Below, one piece after another: positions 42,795 through 51,884 of a stretch of 64,000 bases of DNA. The notes below the pieces were generated by a model that had not been told where the DNA came from, did not search any database, and was given only the letters and a program-made list of their open reading frames with translations. Origin of the DNA: Actinoplanes xinjiangensis (GTDB taxonomy: Bacteria > Actinomycetota > Actinomycetes > Mycobacteriales > Micromonosporaceae); contig NZ_QGGR01000011.1 in the NCBI RefSeq assembly GCF_003148685.1, positions 236,232 through 300,231 of the forward strand, read 5' to 3'. The first letter of the stretch is position 1. Every line of letters starts with the position of its first letter. The translations under genes were made by a program, and so were the position numbers.

Positions 42795-43715
42795 ATGGCA
42801 GTCATCGAGGTCACGGACCTCCGCAAGCGGTACGGGGATCTGACGGTGCTGGACGGGGTGTCGTTCACCGTCGAGCAGGGCGAGATCTTCGGCATCCTCG
42901 GCCCCAACGGTGCCGGCAAGACCACCGCCGTGGAATGCGTGCAGGGCCTGCGCCGGCCCGACGGCGGGACGATCAGGGTCCTCGGACTCGACCCGGCCGA
43001 ACACCGGCGCACCCTGTGCGAGCAGGTCGGCGTGCAACTGCAGGACACCCGGCTGCCGGACAACCTGAAGGTGTGGGAGGCGCTGGACCTGTACGCCTCG
43101 TTCTACCCGCGACCCGCCGACTGGCGGCAGCTGCTGGAGCAATGCGGGCTGCACGACAGACGCGACACCCGGTTCGGCAAGCTGTCCGGTGGGCAGAAGC
43201 AGCGGCTGTTCATCGCGCTGGCGTTGGTGGGCAACCCGCGGGTGGCGTTCCTGGACGAGCTGACCACCGGCCTGGACCCGCAGGCCCGCCGCACCACCTG
43301 GGCCCTGATCGAGCAGATCCGCACGACCGGGGTGACCGTGGTCCTGGTCAGCCACTTCATGGACGAGGTCGAGGAACTGTGCGACCGCGCCGCCATCGTC
43401 GACCGGGGCCGCATCGTCGCGCTGGACACGCCGGCCGGCATCGTCGACGCGATCGACGCCGACCACGCGATGCGGTTCACCCTCACCGCCGGTGACCCCG
43501 CCGACCTGGCCGCCCTGCCCGGAGTGAGCAGGGTGACCCGGACCGGGGACCGCGTCGTCGTGACCGGCCGCGGCGACTTCGCCACCACCGTCACCGCCGC
43601 ACTCGCCCGCCACCACATGCCGGTCAGCGACCTGCGTATCGACAAGCGCACTCTCGACGACGCGTTCGTCGCCCTGACCGGCCGGCCCCTCGACCCACAG
43701 GAGTCACGATCATGA
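42795..43715 (+). CDS. ABC transporter ATP-binding protein (drug/lipid exporter type)
   Basis: The 306-aa protein has Walker A GPNGAGKTTAVE, Q-loop VQLQDTRLPDN, signature KLSGGQKQRLF, Walker B VAFLDELTTGLDP and H-loop VLVSHFMDE. The C-terminal 80 residues form the extra domain of DrrA/CcmA-type exporters. The Walker B glutamate is followed by LTTGL instead of PTTGL, a minor variation. ATG 42795 follows GAAAGG. It forms an operon with the permease, kinase and response regulator. Confidence 0.93.
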   Translation: MAVIEVTDLRKRYGDLTVLDGVSFTVEQGEIFGILGPNGAGKTTAVECVQGLRRPDGGTIRVLGLDPAEHRRTLCEQVGVQLQDTRLPDNLKVWEALDLYASFYPRPADWRQLLEQCGLHDRRDTRFGKLSGGQKQRLFIALALVGNPRVAFLDELTTGLDPQARRTTWALIEQIRTTGVTVVLVSHFMDEVEELCDRAAIVDRGRIVALDTPAGIVDAIDADHAMRFTLTAGDPADLAALPGVSRVTRTGDRVVVTGRGDFATTVTAALARHHMPVSDLRIDKRTLDDAFVALTGRPLDPQESRS

Positions 43716-44407
43716 CGAAACTCGCCGTCGTCGAGGTGAAACTGCTGACCAGGGAACCCGGGGCGATCTTCGCGCTGCTGATCCCGCTGTTCATCCTGGT
43801 GGTGTTCGGCAGTTCCATTCCACCGGGCGACACCGTCCTGCTGCCGACGGCGGTGGCCATCGCCGTGGCAATGGTCGGGCTGTACCTGCTGCCGACGACC
43901 CTGGCCACCTACCGCGAGCGGGGCATCCTGCGGCGGATGTCGACCACACCGGTCCGCCCGGCGAACCTGCTCGCCGTCCAGGTCGCCCTCCAGTCGGTGC
44001 TGGCACTGACCACCTGCGCACTGCTGATCGCCGTCGCCGGTACCGTCCTGGACGCGCACCTGCCCACCGCCGTCGGTACGGTCGCGGTGACGCTGCTGCT
44101 CGGCACCGCCGCCATGTTCGCCGTCGGCCTGCTCATCGCCGCGCTGGCCCGCAACGGCCGCACCGCCAACGGCGTCGGAGTGCTGCTGTACTTCCCGATG
44201 GCCTACCTCGCCGGGCTCATGCAGCCCACCAGCCAGATGCCGCCCCTGCTGGCCCGCATCGGCGAATACACGCCGCTGGGCGCGTTCCGGCAGAGCATGC
44301 ACCAGGTGTGGGCCGACACCACACCCAACCCGGTCCTGCTCGCGATCCTCGTTGCCTACGCTGTCGCGATCAGCGCCGTGGCGGCCAGGTTCTTTCGCTG
44401 GGAGTGA
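43712..44407 (+). CDS. ABC-2 type permease
   Basis: The 231-aa protein has six hydrophobic segments. It contains the family region TYRERGILRRMSTTPVRPAN before the third segment and FPMAYLAGLMQPTSQMPPLL near the end. Together with the preceding ATPase it forms an exporter in the cytoplasmic membrane. Its start overlaps the ATPase stop by 4 bp (ATGA). The operon layout (ATPase, permease, kinase, regulator) resembles antibiotic- or lipid-responsive efflux systems. Confidence 0.92.
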   Translation: MTKLAVVEVKLLTREPGAIFALLIPLFILVVFGSSIPPGDTVLLPTAVAIAVAMVGLYLLPTTLATYRERGILRRMSTTPVRPANLLAVQVALQSVLALTTCALLIAVAGTVLDAHLPTAVGTVAVTLLLGTAAMFAVGLLIAALARNGRTANGVGVLLYFPMAYLAGLMQPTSQMPPLLARIGEYTPLGAFRQSMHQVWADTTPNPVLLAILVAYAVAISAVAARFFRWE

Positions 44408-44409
44408 GC

Positions 44410-45573
44410 ATGACCGACCGGCTGGAACGGTGGGAGCGGCTCCAACAGCGGCAGCTGGCGGCCACACCGTACGTGCTGCTGGCAGTCTCCGTCGCCCTGA
44501 GCCTGGTGGCGGGGGAGCGGCCCTGGCCGATGCTCGCGATGGCCGCCGCCGCGGCCGGCTGGCTGCGGCTGGTGCCACGCGGCCCGGCCCACGTCGCCGG
44601 GCTGATCGCGCTGATCGCTCTGCTGTGCACCCAGGGAACGTGGTTCGCGGCGTTCTTCGGTTTCGTCGGCTACCTGCACTCGTGGTGGTACCTGCGCGGC
44701 CACTGGCGCCTGCTCGGGGTGGCCGCCACCGCGGCGATCAGCGTCACCGCCTACAGCGGCGGACCACCCGAGGCCACCGTGCCCGGCATCCTGACGTTCC
44801 TGTTCTTCACCGCGACGATCGTCGGCGGCGTCGCGATGTTCAGCTTCTTCGGTGAGATCACCCTGGAACGCAACGCCGAACGCACCCACATGGTGCAGCA
44901 GCTGCAGGCCACCATGCGCGAGAACGCCGGCCTGCACGCCCAACTGCTGGTCCAGGCCCGCGAGGCGGGCGTCCTGGACGAGCGGCAGCGCATGGCGGCC
45001 GAGATCCACGACACCCTCGGCCAGGGCCTGACCGGCATCATCACCCAGCTGCAGGCGGCCCGGCGCGGCGAGGACTGGCAACGGCACGTGGACATCGCGA
45101 TCCGGCTGGCCCGCGACAGCCTCGCCGAGGCCCGCCGCTCGGTACACGCGGTCGGCCCGGGACACCTGGCGACCACACCGCTGGACCAGGCGCTGCGGGC
45201 AGTCGTCACCGAATGGGGCGACCGCAACGAGACGACCGCCGAGTTCACCGTGACTGGTACGGTCCGGCCCATGCACCCGGAGATCGAGCAGACGCTGCTG
45301 CGTACCGCGCAGGAGGCCCTGGCCAACGCGGCCCGGCACGCCGGCGCGTCCCGGGTCGGGCTCACCCTGTCGTACATGGAGGACGTCACCACCCTGGACG
45401 TACGCGACGACGGCACCGGATTCGACCCCGCCCGCGCCGGCGACGCAGGCGGCTTCGGCCTCACCGCGATGCGCCGGCGCGTGGACCGCCTCGCCGGCAC
45501 CCTGGAGATCGAGTCGGCGCCCGGCGCCGGTACCGCGATCTCGGCGAGCGTCCCGGCGGTGACCCGTGACTGA
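44410..45573 (+). CDS. NarL/DesK-type sensor histidine kinase
   Basis: The 387-aa protein has four or five membrane segments in the first 150 residues. A short coiled coil leads to the HisKA_3 phospho-acceptor helix RMAAEIHDTLGQGLTGII (the His in EIHDT). The ATPase domain has the N-box TAQEALANAARHA, the G1 box DDGTGFDP and GFGLTAMRRRV. There is no large periplasmic sensor domain, which fits a DesK-like sensor of the membrane or of lipid-associated antibiotics. ATG 44410 is chosen over GTG 44404. It overlaps the response regulator by 8 bp. Confidence 0.92.
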   Translation: MTDRLERWERLQQRQLAATPYVLLAVSVALSLVAGERPWPMLAMAAAAAGWLRLVPRGPAHVAGLIALIALLCTQGTWFAAFFGFVGYLHSWWYLRGHWRLLGVAATAAISVTAYSGGPPEATVPGILTFLFFTATIVGGVAMFSFFGEITLERNAERTHMVQQLQATMRENAGLHAQLLVQAREAGVLDERQRMAAEIHDTLGQGLTGIITQLQAARRGEDWQRHVDIAIRLARDSLAEARRSVHAVGPGHLATTPLDQALRAVVTEWGDRNETTAEFTVTGTVRPMHPEIEQTLLRTAQEALANAARHAGASRVGLTLSYMEDVTTLDVRDDGTGFDPARAGDAGGFGLTAMRRRVDRLAGTLEIESAPGAGTAISASVPAVTRD

Positions 45574-46207
45574 CCCACCGATCCGGCTGCTCATCGTCGA
45601 CGACCATCCCATCGTCCGCGGCGGCCTCCGCGGGATGTTCCACGGCGACCCCCGGTTCGAGGTCGTGGGCGAGGCCGCCGACGGCGCGCAGGCCGTCGAC
45701 CTCGCCCGCGCCCTGGCCCCGGACGTGATCCTGATGGACCTGCGGATGCCCGCCATGGACGGCGTCACCGCGATCAAGGAACTCGCCAGAGTGGGTGTCA
45801 CCGCCCGCGTCCTGGTCCTGACCACCTACGACACCGACCGTGACGTGCTGCCCGCCATCGAGGCCGGCGCCACCGGATACCTGCTCAAAGACACCGACCG
45901 CGACGAACTCGTGCACGCCATCCGCACCGCCGCCCGCGGTGAGGCGGTGCTGTCGCCGTCGGTCGCCACCCGGCTGCTCGGTCAGGTCCGCACCCCGGTC
46001 GACGCGCTCAGCGCCCGGGAACTGGAGGTCCTGACCCTCATCGCGGACGGCGCCACCAACCGCGAGGCCGCCGCGAAACTGTTCATCAGCGAGGCCACCG
46101 TGAAAAGCCACATGCTGCACATCTACACCAAACTCGGCGTCAACGACCGGGCCGCGGCCGTCGCCGAGGCGTTCCGCCGGGGCCTGCTCACCCTCGACCG
46201 CCGCTGA
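45566..46207 (+). CDS. NarL/LuxR-family response regulator
   Basis: The 213-aa protein has a receiver domain with the acidic pair in LLIVDDHPIVRGGL, phospho-acceptor Asp in VILMDLRMPAMDG, Thr in VLTTYDT and Lys in YLLKDTDRDEL. A LuxR HTH domain follows (LSARELEVLTLIADG, EATVKSHMLHIYTKLGVNDR). It is the partner of the kinase and probably activates the exporter genes of the same operon. Confidence 0.95.
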   Translation: MTDPPIRLLIVDDHPIVRGGLRGMFHGDPRFEVVGEAADGAQAVDLARALAPDVILMDLRMPAMDGVTAIKELARVGVTARVLVLTTYDTDRDVLPAIEAGATGYLLKDTDRDELVHAIRTAARGEAVLSPSVATRLLGQVRTPVDALSARELEVLTLIADGATNREAAAKLFISEATVKSHMLHIYTKLGVNDRAAAVAEAFRRGLLTLDRR

Positions 46208-46304
46208 CGGCCCCCGGCCCCCGCACGGCCACAGACCCGCAACCGGCCGGGAAACCGCAGGTGAGCACCGGGTGTCGCGCCGGCATGCGATCATTCGAGA
46301 CCTC

Positions 46305-47078
46305 ATGGAGACCTCACCTGTCTGGCGGGTGCCACGACTGTGGCTGTTCCTGCTCGCCGCCGCCCGGATCCTGGTGTTCACGCTGGCCCGGCTCCGCGTG
46401 TACGGCGGGCTGCCCGCGCAGCTCACCGGCGGTCCGGTGATCCTGGCGACCAATCATGTGAGCCCGTTCGACCCGATCATCATCATGGCGGCCTGCCACC
46501 GGGCCGGGATCGCGCCACGGTTCATGGCCACCGGCGGCGTGTTCCGCACACCGGTCATCGGGACGATCATGCGGCACTGCGGGCACATCCGCGTCGACCG
46601 CAACACCGCCCACGTCGCCGACGCACTGCCGGCCGCCGCGAAAGCCCTCGCCGCGAACTCGGCGGTCCTGGTCTACCCGGAGGGCCGCATCGGCCTGGAC
46701 CCGTGGATGTGGCCGGAACGCGGCAAGACCGGCACCGCACGGATGGCGCAGATGTCCGGGGCCCCCGTCCTGCCGGTCGCCCAGTGGGGCACCCACGCGA
46801 TCCTGCCCTGGCAGGCCCCGAAACGAGCCGGCCGGGCCCTGCTGCGGGCCCTGCTGACCCGCCCGGTGGTCCAGGTCCGCTTCGCCGACCAGCCGGTCGA
46901 CCTGAGCCCCGCCCACGTCGGCACCCCCGGCGCGCAGACCCTGCACGCCACCCGCCTGATCATGGACGCTATCGACGAGACCCTGACACCGTTGCGCCGC
47001 GACGAGATGCAGATGCCACGGGTGATCGACGCGTCCCGGCCGCACGACCTGTCCCGTGTCCGCCCCCGCCAGCGGTGA
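46305..47078 (+). CDS. 1-acyl-sn-glycerol-3-phosphate acyltransferase (PlsC-like)
   Basis: From ATG 46305 the product is 257 aa. An N-terminal hydrophobic helix (LWLFLLAAARILVFTLA) anchors it to the membrane. Catalytic motifs are NHVSPFDPI (H-x4-D), GVFRTPVIGTIMRHCGHI, VYPEGRIGLD and PVLPVAQWG. It would acylate lysophosphatidic acid or a related acceptor. A longer frame from GTG 46272 is possible. The last 110 bp overlap the convergent MarR-GNAT gene. Confidence 0.9.
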   Translation: METSPVWRVPRLWLFLLAAARILVFTLARLRVYGGLPAQLTGGPVILATNHVSPFDPIIIMAACHRAGIAPRFMATGGVFRTPVIGTIMRHCGHIRVDRNTAHVADALPAAAKALAANSAVLVYPEGRIGLDPWMWPERGKTGTARMAQMSGAPVLPVAQWGTHAILPWQAPKRAGRALLRALLTRPVVQVRFADQPVDLSPAHVGTPGAQTLHATRLIMDAIDETLTPLRRDEMQMPRVIDASRPHDLSRVRPRQR

Positions 47079-47919
47079 CCAGCACCTTCTCGAACGCCAA
47101 CTGGTTGTACGGGATGTCGCTGTACCCGCCGATGTCGTCGTAACCGGCCGCGCGATACAACGCCAGCGCCTCGGCCAGCAGCGGATGCGTACCCAGCCGC
47201 ACCGTGGTGATCCCCTGATTGGCGGCGTCGACCTCCAGCCGGCCCAGCAACTTACGGCCCAGACCCAGCCCCCGCGCCTCCGGCGCCACCCACAGATGCC
47301 GGATCTCGGCGACCCCCGGCCCGAGCCGGATCCACAACCCGCACCCGACCGGCACCCCCTCCTCGACGGCCAGCAACTGCGCCCCCGTCACATCCTCCGG
47401 CCGGGTCAGAGTCGACGCGTCGAAGCCCTCCGGAAACATCGCATCCAGCTCGGCGGCGTACCGCGCCAGACAGCCCCGCGCCACCGGCGACGCCGCCGGC
47501 ACCGCCTCCACGATCACCGCGGCGGCCCGCAGCACCCGCCGGATCTCCTCCTGCGCACCGATCAACCGCATCCGCTGCCCGGCGGTCAGCTCCCCGAGCA
47601 ACGCGGCGATCCCGGCGTTCGAGCGCGCCTCCAACTCCGCGCGTTCGCGCCGCCCGGCGTGGGTCAGCTCGGCGACCTCGTCACCGACGTGCACCAGACC
47701 CTGATCGGCGAGATCCTGAAGCTGCCGGTGCAGATAGCCCGGATCCAGATCCAGACGCTCCCGCAGCTGCGACAACCGACCACCGTCACCGATCTCGAAC
47801 AGCAGCCGCGCCTGCCCGAACGGCCGCTCCCGGCCGAGGAACCGATCGGTCAGCATCCCCAGCCGCTGGGTGTAATAGCGGTTGAAATCGCGCACCCGCG
47901 CTATCTGCTCGACCTCCAC
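46969..47919 (-). CDS. MarR-GNAT fusion protein
   Basis: The 316-aa protein joins a MarR winged-helix domain (residues about 1-140; GQARLLFEIGDGGRLSQLRE, LDLDPGYLHRQLQDLADQGL) to a GNAT acetyltransferase domain (about 150-285; VAEIRHLWVAPEARGLGLGR and a C-terminal NQLAFEKVL). Such fusions occur in many bacteria; substrates are unknown. Most relatives should end near residue 285. The last 35 residues are low-complexity and lie antisense to the acyltransferase coding sequence, so the stop may have been lost. Confidence 0.88.
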   Translation of the reverse strand: MEVEQIARVRDFNRYYTQRLGMLTDRFLGRERPFGQARLLFEIGDGGRLSQLRERLDLDPGYLHRQLQDLADQGLVHVGDEVAELTHAGRRERAELEARSNAGIAALLGELTAGQRMRLIGAQEEIRRVLRAAAVIVEAVPAASPVARGCLARYAAELDAMFPEGFDASTLTRPEDVTGAQLLAVEEGVPVGCGLWIRLGPGVAEIRHLWVAPEARGLGLGRKLLGRLEVDAANQGITTVRLGTHPLLAEALALYRAAGYDDIGGYSDIPYNQLAFEKVLVTAGGGGHGTGRAAGTRRSPVASASRRGATVSGSRR

Positions 47920-47958
47920 CAGCCGATGCTAGAACGTCCTCTGAGCGGAGTCAGACAA

Positions 47959-48579
47959 TTGAACCTGCCCGGCTACAGCCACCGCACCTACGTCGACGGG
48001 CCGACCGTGGTCAAACAGTTCCTCGGCCCCCAGGCCGCGCTGCGCTGCGCCACCGAACGAGCAGCCCTCACCGACCTGGCCGGGCGCCTACCCGTGCCAC
48101 GGCTACTGGACGCCGACGACACCATGCTGCGCACCGCCCTCGTCGCCGGCACCCACGGACAACACCTGATCGAGAACGGCCACGCCGCGCCGGTGCTGGA
48201 CTCCTGCGGACGGATGCTGCGCCACCTGCAACAGCAGATACCGGGACTCGTACACGGCGACTTCGGGCCCAACAACCTGCTGTTCGACCCCGGCACCTTC
48301 ACCGTCACCGCCATCGTCGACTGGGAGTGGGCCCACACCGGCGAGACCATCGAGGACCTCGCCTGGACGGAATGGATCGTGCGCCGCCACCACCGCGACG
48401 ACACCGGGGCCCTGACACACCTGTTCACCGCCTACGGCAGCACACCCCCGTGGCCCGCCCGGCAGGCCGCCTGCCTGGCCAGATGCCGCGCCCTCCGCGA
48501 CCGGCCCGGCAACGACCCGGCCGACGCCGCCCACTGGGACCGCAACATCACAATCACCGCCGGGTGGACCGAACACTGA
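47959..48579 (+). CDS. Small APH-like phosphotransferase
   Basis: The 206-aa protein has the catalytic loop LVHGDFGPNNLLFDP and the metal-binding Asp in AIVDWEWAHTGETIEDLAW. The N-lobe is short (VVKQFLG gives the ATP-binding Lys). TTG 47959 is preferred because GCGGAG lies 8 nt upstream, in the 39-bp gap to the divergent MarR-GNAT start. It is shorter than typical aminoglycoside kinases (260-300 aa), so the substrate is unclear. Confidence 0.82.
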   Translation: MNLPGYSHRTYVDGPTVVKQFLGPQAALRCATERAALTDLAGRLPVPRLLDADDTMLRTALVAGTHGQHLIENGHAAPVLDSCGRMLRHLQQQIPGLVHGDFGPNNLLFDPGTFTVTAIVDWEWAHTGETIEDLAWTEWIVRRHHRDDTGALTHLFTAYGSTPPWPARQAACLARCRALRDRPGNDPADAAHWDRNITITAGWTEH

Positions 48580-48599
48580 CCGTACGCACATCCGCCGCT

Positions 48600-49175
48600 T
48601 CACCAGCCCTCGGACAGGATCAGCAGACCCAGCCCGACCAGCACCACCGGCAGCAGCACATGCCCCCACCGGCTCAACGCCCGCGCCACCACCGGCCGGG
48701 TCGCCAAGAACCGGCCCATCGCCACCCACACCGCCACCAGCAGCAGGAACACCACCACGTACCCGCTCATGCCGGCCGCCCCGGCGGTGGCGAACACCGG
48801 CACGTACACCCCGATGTTGTCCCCGCCGTTGGCGAACGTCACCGCCGCCAGACCCAGCACCCCGGCCCACTCCACACCGGCACCGGCACCGTCGTCGTCG
48901 TGGCGGGCCCGCCACACCTGCCACCCCGCCCGCAACCCCAGAACGACCGGGAGCAGCCCCAGCCACGGCAGCACCGCCGCCGGCAGCAACCTCGCCCCCA
49001 ACGCGGCCGCCAACGCCACCGCCAGAATCCCGGCGAACCCCAGATACTGGCCCACGGCGACGTCCCGCACCAGGTGCGGCCGCCCGGCACCGCGCGCGAA
49101 GAACAGCGCCAGGATCACGATGTCGTCGATGTTGGTGACCGCGAACAACACGACGGCCTGACCGATGATGCCCAC
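48600..49175 (-). CDS. CadD-family cadmium resistance/LysE-superfamily transporter
   Basis: The 191-aa protein has five or six membrane segments and the two CadD signatures. VTNIDDIVILALFFA is at the start, with the matching block FANGGDNIGVYVPVFATAG in the second half. The Asp pairs may coordinate the cation. CadD confers modest cadmium resistance in staphylococci. The gene stands alone and no metal-sensor gene is adjacent. Confidence 0.88.
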   Translation of the reverse strand: MGIIGQAVVLFAVTNIDDIVILALFFARGAGRPHLVRDVAVGQYLGFAGILAVALAAALGARLLPAAVLPWLGLLPVVLGLRAGWQVWRARHDDDGAGAGVEWAGVLGLAAVTFANGGDNIGVYVPVFATAGAAGMSGYVVVFLLLVAVWVAMGRFLATRPVVARALSRWGHVLLPVVLVGLGLLILSEGW

Positions 49176-49251
49176 CGCCGAAGGATCTCAAGGGGATGGA
49201 CACCGCAGAAAACCGGGACGCCCCCACCACCGGTGACCCACGCTGAGCCGC

Positions 49252-49788
49252 ATGATCACACGTTTCCTGCCCGCCGCACTCGCCGTGACCTGCGCGCTCA
49301 CCACCGCCGTGACCGGACCCGCCCACGCCGACCCGCACACCCCGGCGACACTCAGCCCCGCCCAGCGCAAGGTCCTCATCGACGCCACCCGCCGGTTCAA
49401 AGACGTCGACGTGGCCCTGGCCGCCGGATACCTGCCCACCGACCTGTGCGTCCCCGGCATGGGCTGGCACTACGTCCACCCGGGCCTGGCCGCCGACACC
49501 GCGATCGACCCGGTCCGGCCCGAAGTGCTGCTCTACGTCCCCGGCCCGCACGACAGCATCCGCCTGGTCGGCATCGAATACTTCCAAGCCGACGCCGACG
49601 GCGAACTCAAGACCACCACCGACCGGCCCACCCTGTTCGGCCACCCCTTCGACGGACCGATGACCGGCCACGAGGTCCCCGCCGGCGCCCCACCCATGCC
49701 GGTCCACTACGACCTGCACGTCTGGCTCTACCTGACCAACCCGGCCGGGCAACTCGCCCCCCTGAACAAGCGGATCATCTGCCCGTGA
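49252..49788 (+). CDS. Secreted protein of unknown function (178 aa)
   Basis: A signal peptide is clear (MITRFLPAALAVTCALTTAV, then TGPAHADP). The mature domain contains FKDVDVALAAGYLP, CVPGMGWHYVHPGL and YVPGPHDSIRLVGIEYFQ, then HYDLHVWLYLTNPAGQLAPL. Two conserved Cys could form a disulfide, and the His-rich motifs could bind metal. Homologues occur in many actinomycetes without assigned role. Confidence 0.82.
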   Translation: MITRFLPAALAVTCALTTAVTGPAHADPHTPATLSPAQRKVLIDATRRFKDVDVALAAGYLPTDLCVPGMGWHYVHPGLAADTAIDPVRPEVLLYVPGPHDSIRLVGIEYFQADADGELKTTTDRPTLFGHPFDGPMTGHEVPAGAPPMPVHYDLHVWLYLTNPAGQLAPLNKRIICP

Positions 49789-49885
49789 ACCCGCCCGGGT
49801 GTTCCCGGCCACCACCACCGCCGGCCACCCCACACCCACCCCACCGGCCCGCTACCCTCGAAAACGGCCCGTGACCACGGACGCC

Positions 49886-49928
49886 CCGGACGAGTTGCGT
49901 GTCGTACCCGGCCTGACAAGACGACCGC
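49886..49928 (+). ncRNA. Guanidine-III riboswitch (ykkC-III, mini pseudoknot) before the SMR exporter
   Basis: The stretch CCGGACGAG-TTGCGT-GTCGTACCCGG-CCTGACAAG-ACGACCGC matches the compact guanidine-III class, including the conserved GGACGAG, UACCCGG and GACAAG elements. CCGG at 49886-49889 can pair with CCGG at 49908-49911, and GTCGT (49901-49905) with ACGAC (49921-49925). Together these give the H-type pseudoknot. The ribosome-binding site GAGGTG (49933) follows at once, so ligand binding should expose or release translation of the exporter. Confidence 0.85.
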
Positions 49929-49945
49929 CTTCGAGGTGATCCGTC

Positions 49946-50260
49946 ATGGCCTGGCTCGTCCTGATCCTCTCCGGCCTGTGCGAGACCGTCTGGGCGATCG
50001 CCCTGGACCGCAGCACAGGCTTCACCCGCGCCGTACCGACCGCCGTCTTCGGCGTCGCCCTGCTCCTGAGCATGGCCGGCCTCGGCTACGCGCTGCGCAC
50101 CATCCCGGTCGGCACCGGATACGCCGTCTGGGTCGGCATCGGCGTGGTCGGCACCGCCCTGGTCGGCATGATCGCCCTCAACGAACCGGCGAACCTGCCC
50201 CGCATCATCTGCCTGCTCCTGGTCCTCACCGGCGTCGCCGGGCTCAAATACTTCCACTGA
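49946..50260 (+). CDS. gdx: SMR-family guanidinium exporter (Gdx/SugE type)
   Basis: The 104-aa protein has four membrane helices and the SMR glutamate in LSGLCETVWAIALD. TIPVGTGYAVWVGIGVVG is the signature that separates Gdx/SugE proteins from EmrE-like drug pumps. Gdx exchanges guanidinium for protons as an antiparallel dimer. The guanidine-III riboswitch 18 bp upstream agrees with this role. GAGGTG gives the ribosome-binding site for ATG 49946. Confidence 0.93.
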   Translation: MAWLVLILSGLCETVWAIALDRSTGFTRAVPTAVFGVALLLSMAGLGYALRTIPVGTGYAVWVGIGVVGTALVGMIALNEPANLPRIICLLLVLTGVAGLKYFH

Positions 50261-50281
50261 GCCCGGCCCCCAGGTGGTACG

Positions 50282-50995
50282 TCAGCCCGCCTCGCCCAAC
50301 TCGGCCAGGCGGGCCTCCACCTCGGCCAACTCCGCCCGCAACCGCTGCGCCTGCTGCTCGGCCTCCGCCCGCTCCGCCGCCATGATCTGCTCGACCGCCT
50401 CCTGCACACCCGGCATGTCGACCAACGACACCATCCGCAACGCCTCAGCCGGACGGATCACATAGGGCCGCGCCAGCGCCTTGGCACCCTGATTGGCCGC
50501 GATCGTCCACTCGCCCTCACCGTAGGCCAACGTCACCGTCAGACTCGGCCCCGGCTTCGCCTTCACCGGCCGAGCCGCCTTACGCGGAGCCGTCACCGGC
50601 ACCTCCTCCTCACTCTTACGCTGCTCCTCACTCCTGCGCGGAGCGGGCGGCTTCACCGGCACCGGCTTGTCGATCAGAAACTCCGGACCCGACAACACCG
50701 GCTCGACCGGCTCCACCGGCACCGGCGCCACCTTCTTCGGCACCGGACCCTTCGGAGCGATCCGCAGATCACCGGGGGAGAAGGGCAGCTCGTCCCGACC
50801 GAACTTCACCACCACCCACTCATCGGAGACCGCCGGATCCTCCAGAGCAACCACCTGCCCGACCTGCCCGGAGATCTGCCCCGCCGACTCGGTGAACTGC
50901 ACCCGCGGCTTACGCCCGGCCGCCAAAGCATCCCGGATCTGCTGCAACTCGTCCGCCGTCAGCCCATTGGCCTGCACGCCTGCCGCCGTCATCAC
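50282..50995 (-). CDS. DUF6319-like conserved actinobacterial protein
   Basis: The 237-aa protein begins after a short lead with LTADELQQIRDALAAGRKPR, then SDEWVVVKFGRDELPFSP. A Pro/Lys/Glu-rich linker (about 85-145) leads to a C-terminal domain (LTVTLAYGEGEWTIAANQGA). It ends in a coiled coil (VEQIMAAERAEAEQQAQRL). The architecture is common in actinomycetes and I associate it with DUF6319; the role is unknown. A second ATG lies one codon downstream. Confidence 0.7.
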   Translation of the reverse strand: MMTAAGVQANGLTADELQQIRDALAAGRKPRVQFTESAGQISGQVGQVVALEDPAVSDEWVVVKFGRDELPFSPGDLRIAPKGPVPKKVAPVPVEPVEPVLSGPEFLIDKPVPVKPPAPRRSEEQRKSEEEVPVTAPRKAARPVKAKPGPSLTVTLAYGEGEWTIAANQGAKALARPYVIRPAEALRMVSLVDMPGVQEAVEQIMAAERAEAEQQAQRLRAELAEVEARLAELGEAG

Positions 50996-51078
50996 CCCAC
51001 CACCTTCGTACGTCTGTATGAGAGCGGGTTCTTTCTACCAGCACCCACCGACAACAACCGCACACCACACCGAAGTGA

Positions 51079-51783
51079 TCATGTCGAGAGCGGCCGACGC
51101 CCGGTCACGCAATACTCGCGCCCCAACGGATCCCGCAACGTCGTCCAATCACCCGGCACCCGCCGCACCACCTCGGCACCGCAGCCCACATGCCGCGCCA
51201 CCTCGGCATCCACATCCGTACACGCGAAATCCACATGCACCCCCGCCGCCGCACCGCCGACCCGCTGCAACAACAACCGCAGCCCCATCCCCGCCGGCCG
51301 CTGCAGATACGAGAACTCCGGCAGATCAGTCGCCCGCACCGGCCACCCCGTCACCGCCGACCAGAACTCCACCTCCGGCTCATACACCGCCGCCGGAACA
51401 TCCAGACACAACTGATCCACCACACTGTCGCCCCCGGCCGGCCGGACCCGCTCGCCCTGCCACGACACCAGGCAGAACACGATCCCCGCCGGCGAGCGCA
51501 ACACCAGCACATCCCCGAGATCGGCGACCGCATCCGCCCCCAACCCCATCACCCGCTCCGCAGCGGCCCCGATGTCATCGACATGCAGATCCAGATGCGC
51601 CCGCGCCGGACCCTCCCCGACCACCTGCACCCGCAGACACGCATCCCCCCGCCCCGGCACCAACGTCGCGAACCGCCCCCCGGCCCGCCGCGACGACAAC
51701 GACCACCCCGTCACCGCCTCCCAGAACGGCTCCGCCTCCCGCGACGGCGAATCCAGAAACCCCGTCACCCACCGAACGATCAC
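51079..51783 (-). CDS. VOC-superfamily (glyoxalase-like) protein with two domains
   Basis: From GTG 51783 the product is 234 aa with two VOC modules, each opening with FLDSPSREAEPFWEAVTGW or CLDVPAAVYEPEVEFWSAVT and ending in RDPLGREYCVT or LRSPAGIVFCLV. Both modules have the beta-alpha-beta3 pattern. Metal ligands are partly substituted, so it may bind ligands such as drugs rather than catalyse. Longer frames upstream lack domain similarity. Confidence 0.82.
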   Translation of the reverse strand: MIVRWVTGFLDSPSREAEPFWEAVTGWSLSSRRAGGRFATLVPGRGDACLRVQVVGEGPARAHLDLHVDDIGAAAERVMGLGADAVADLGDVLVLRSPAGIVFCLVSWQGERVRPAGGDSVVDQLCLDVPAAVYEPEVEFWSAVTGWPVRATDLPEFSYLQRPAGMGLRLLLQRVGGAAAGVHVDFACTDVDAEVARHVGCGAEVVRRVPGDWTTLRDPLGREYCVTGRRPLST

Positions 51784-51884
51784 GACCCCACCCACCCCTT
51801 CCGCCACCTCACCCGGGCACCACACCGCACGCAACGACGCCTCCCACCACCCGGACACGTCACCCACCAGCACCGACCGCGCCG

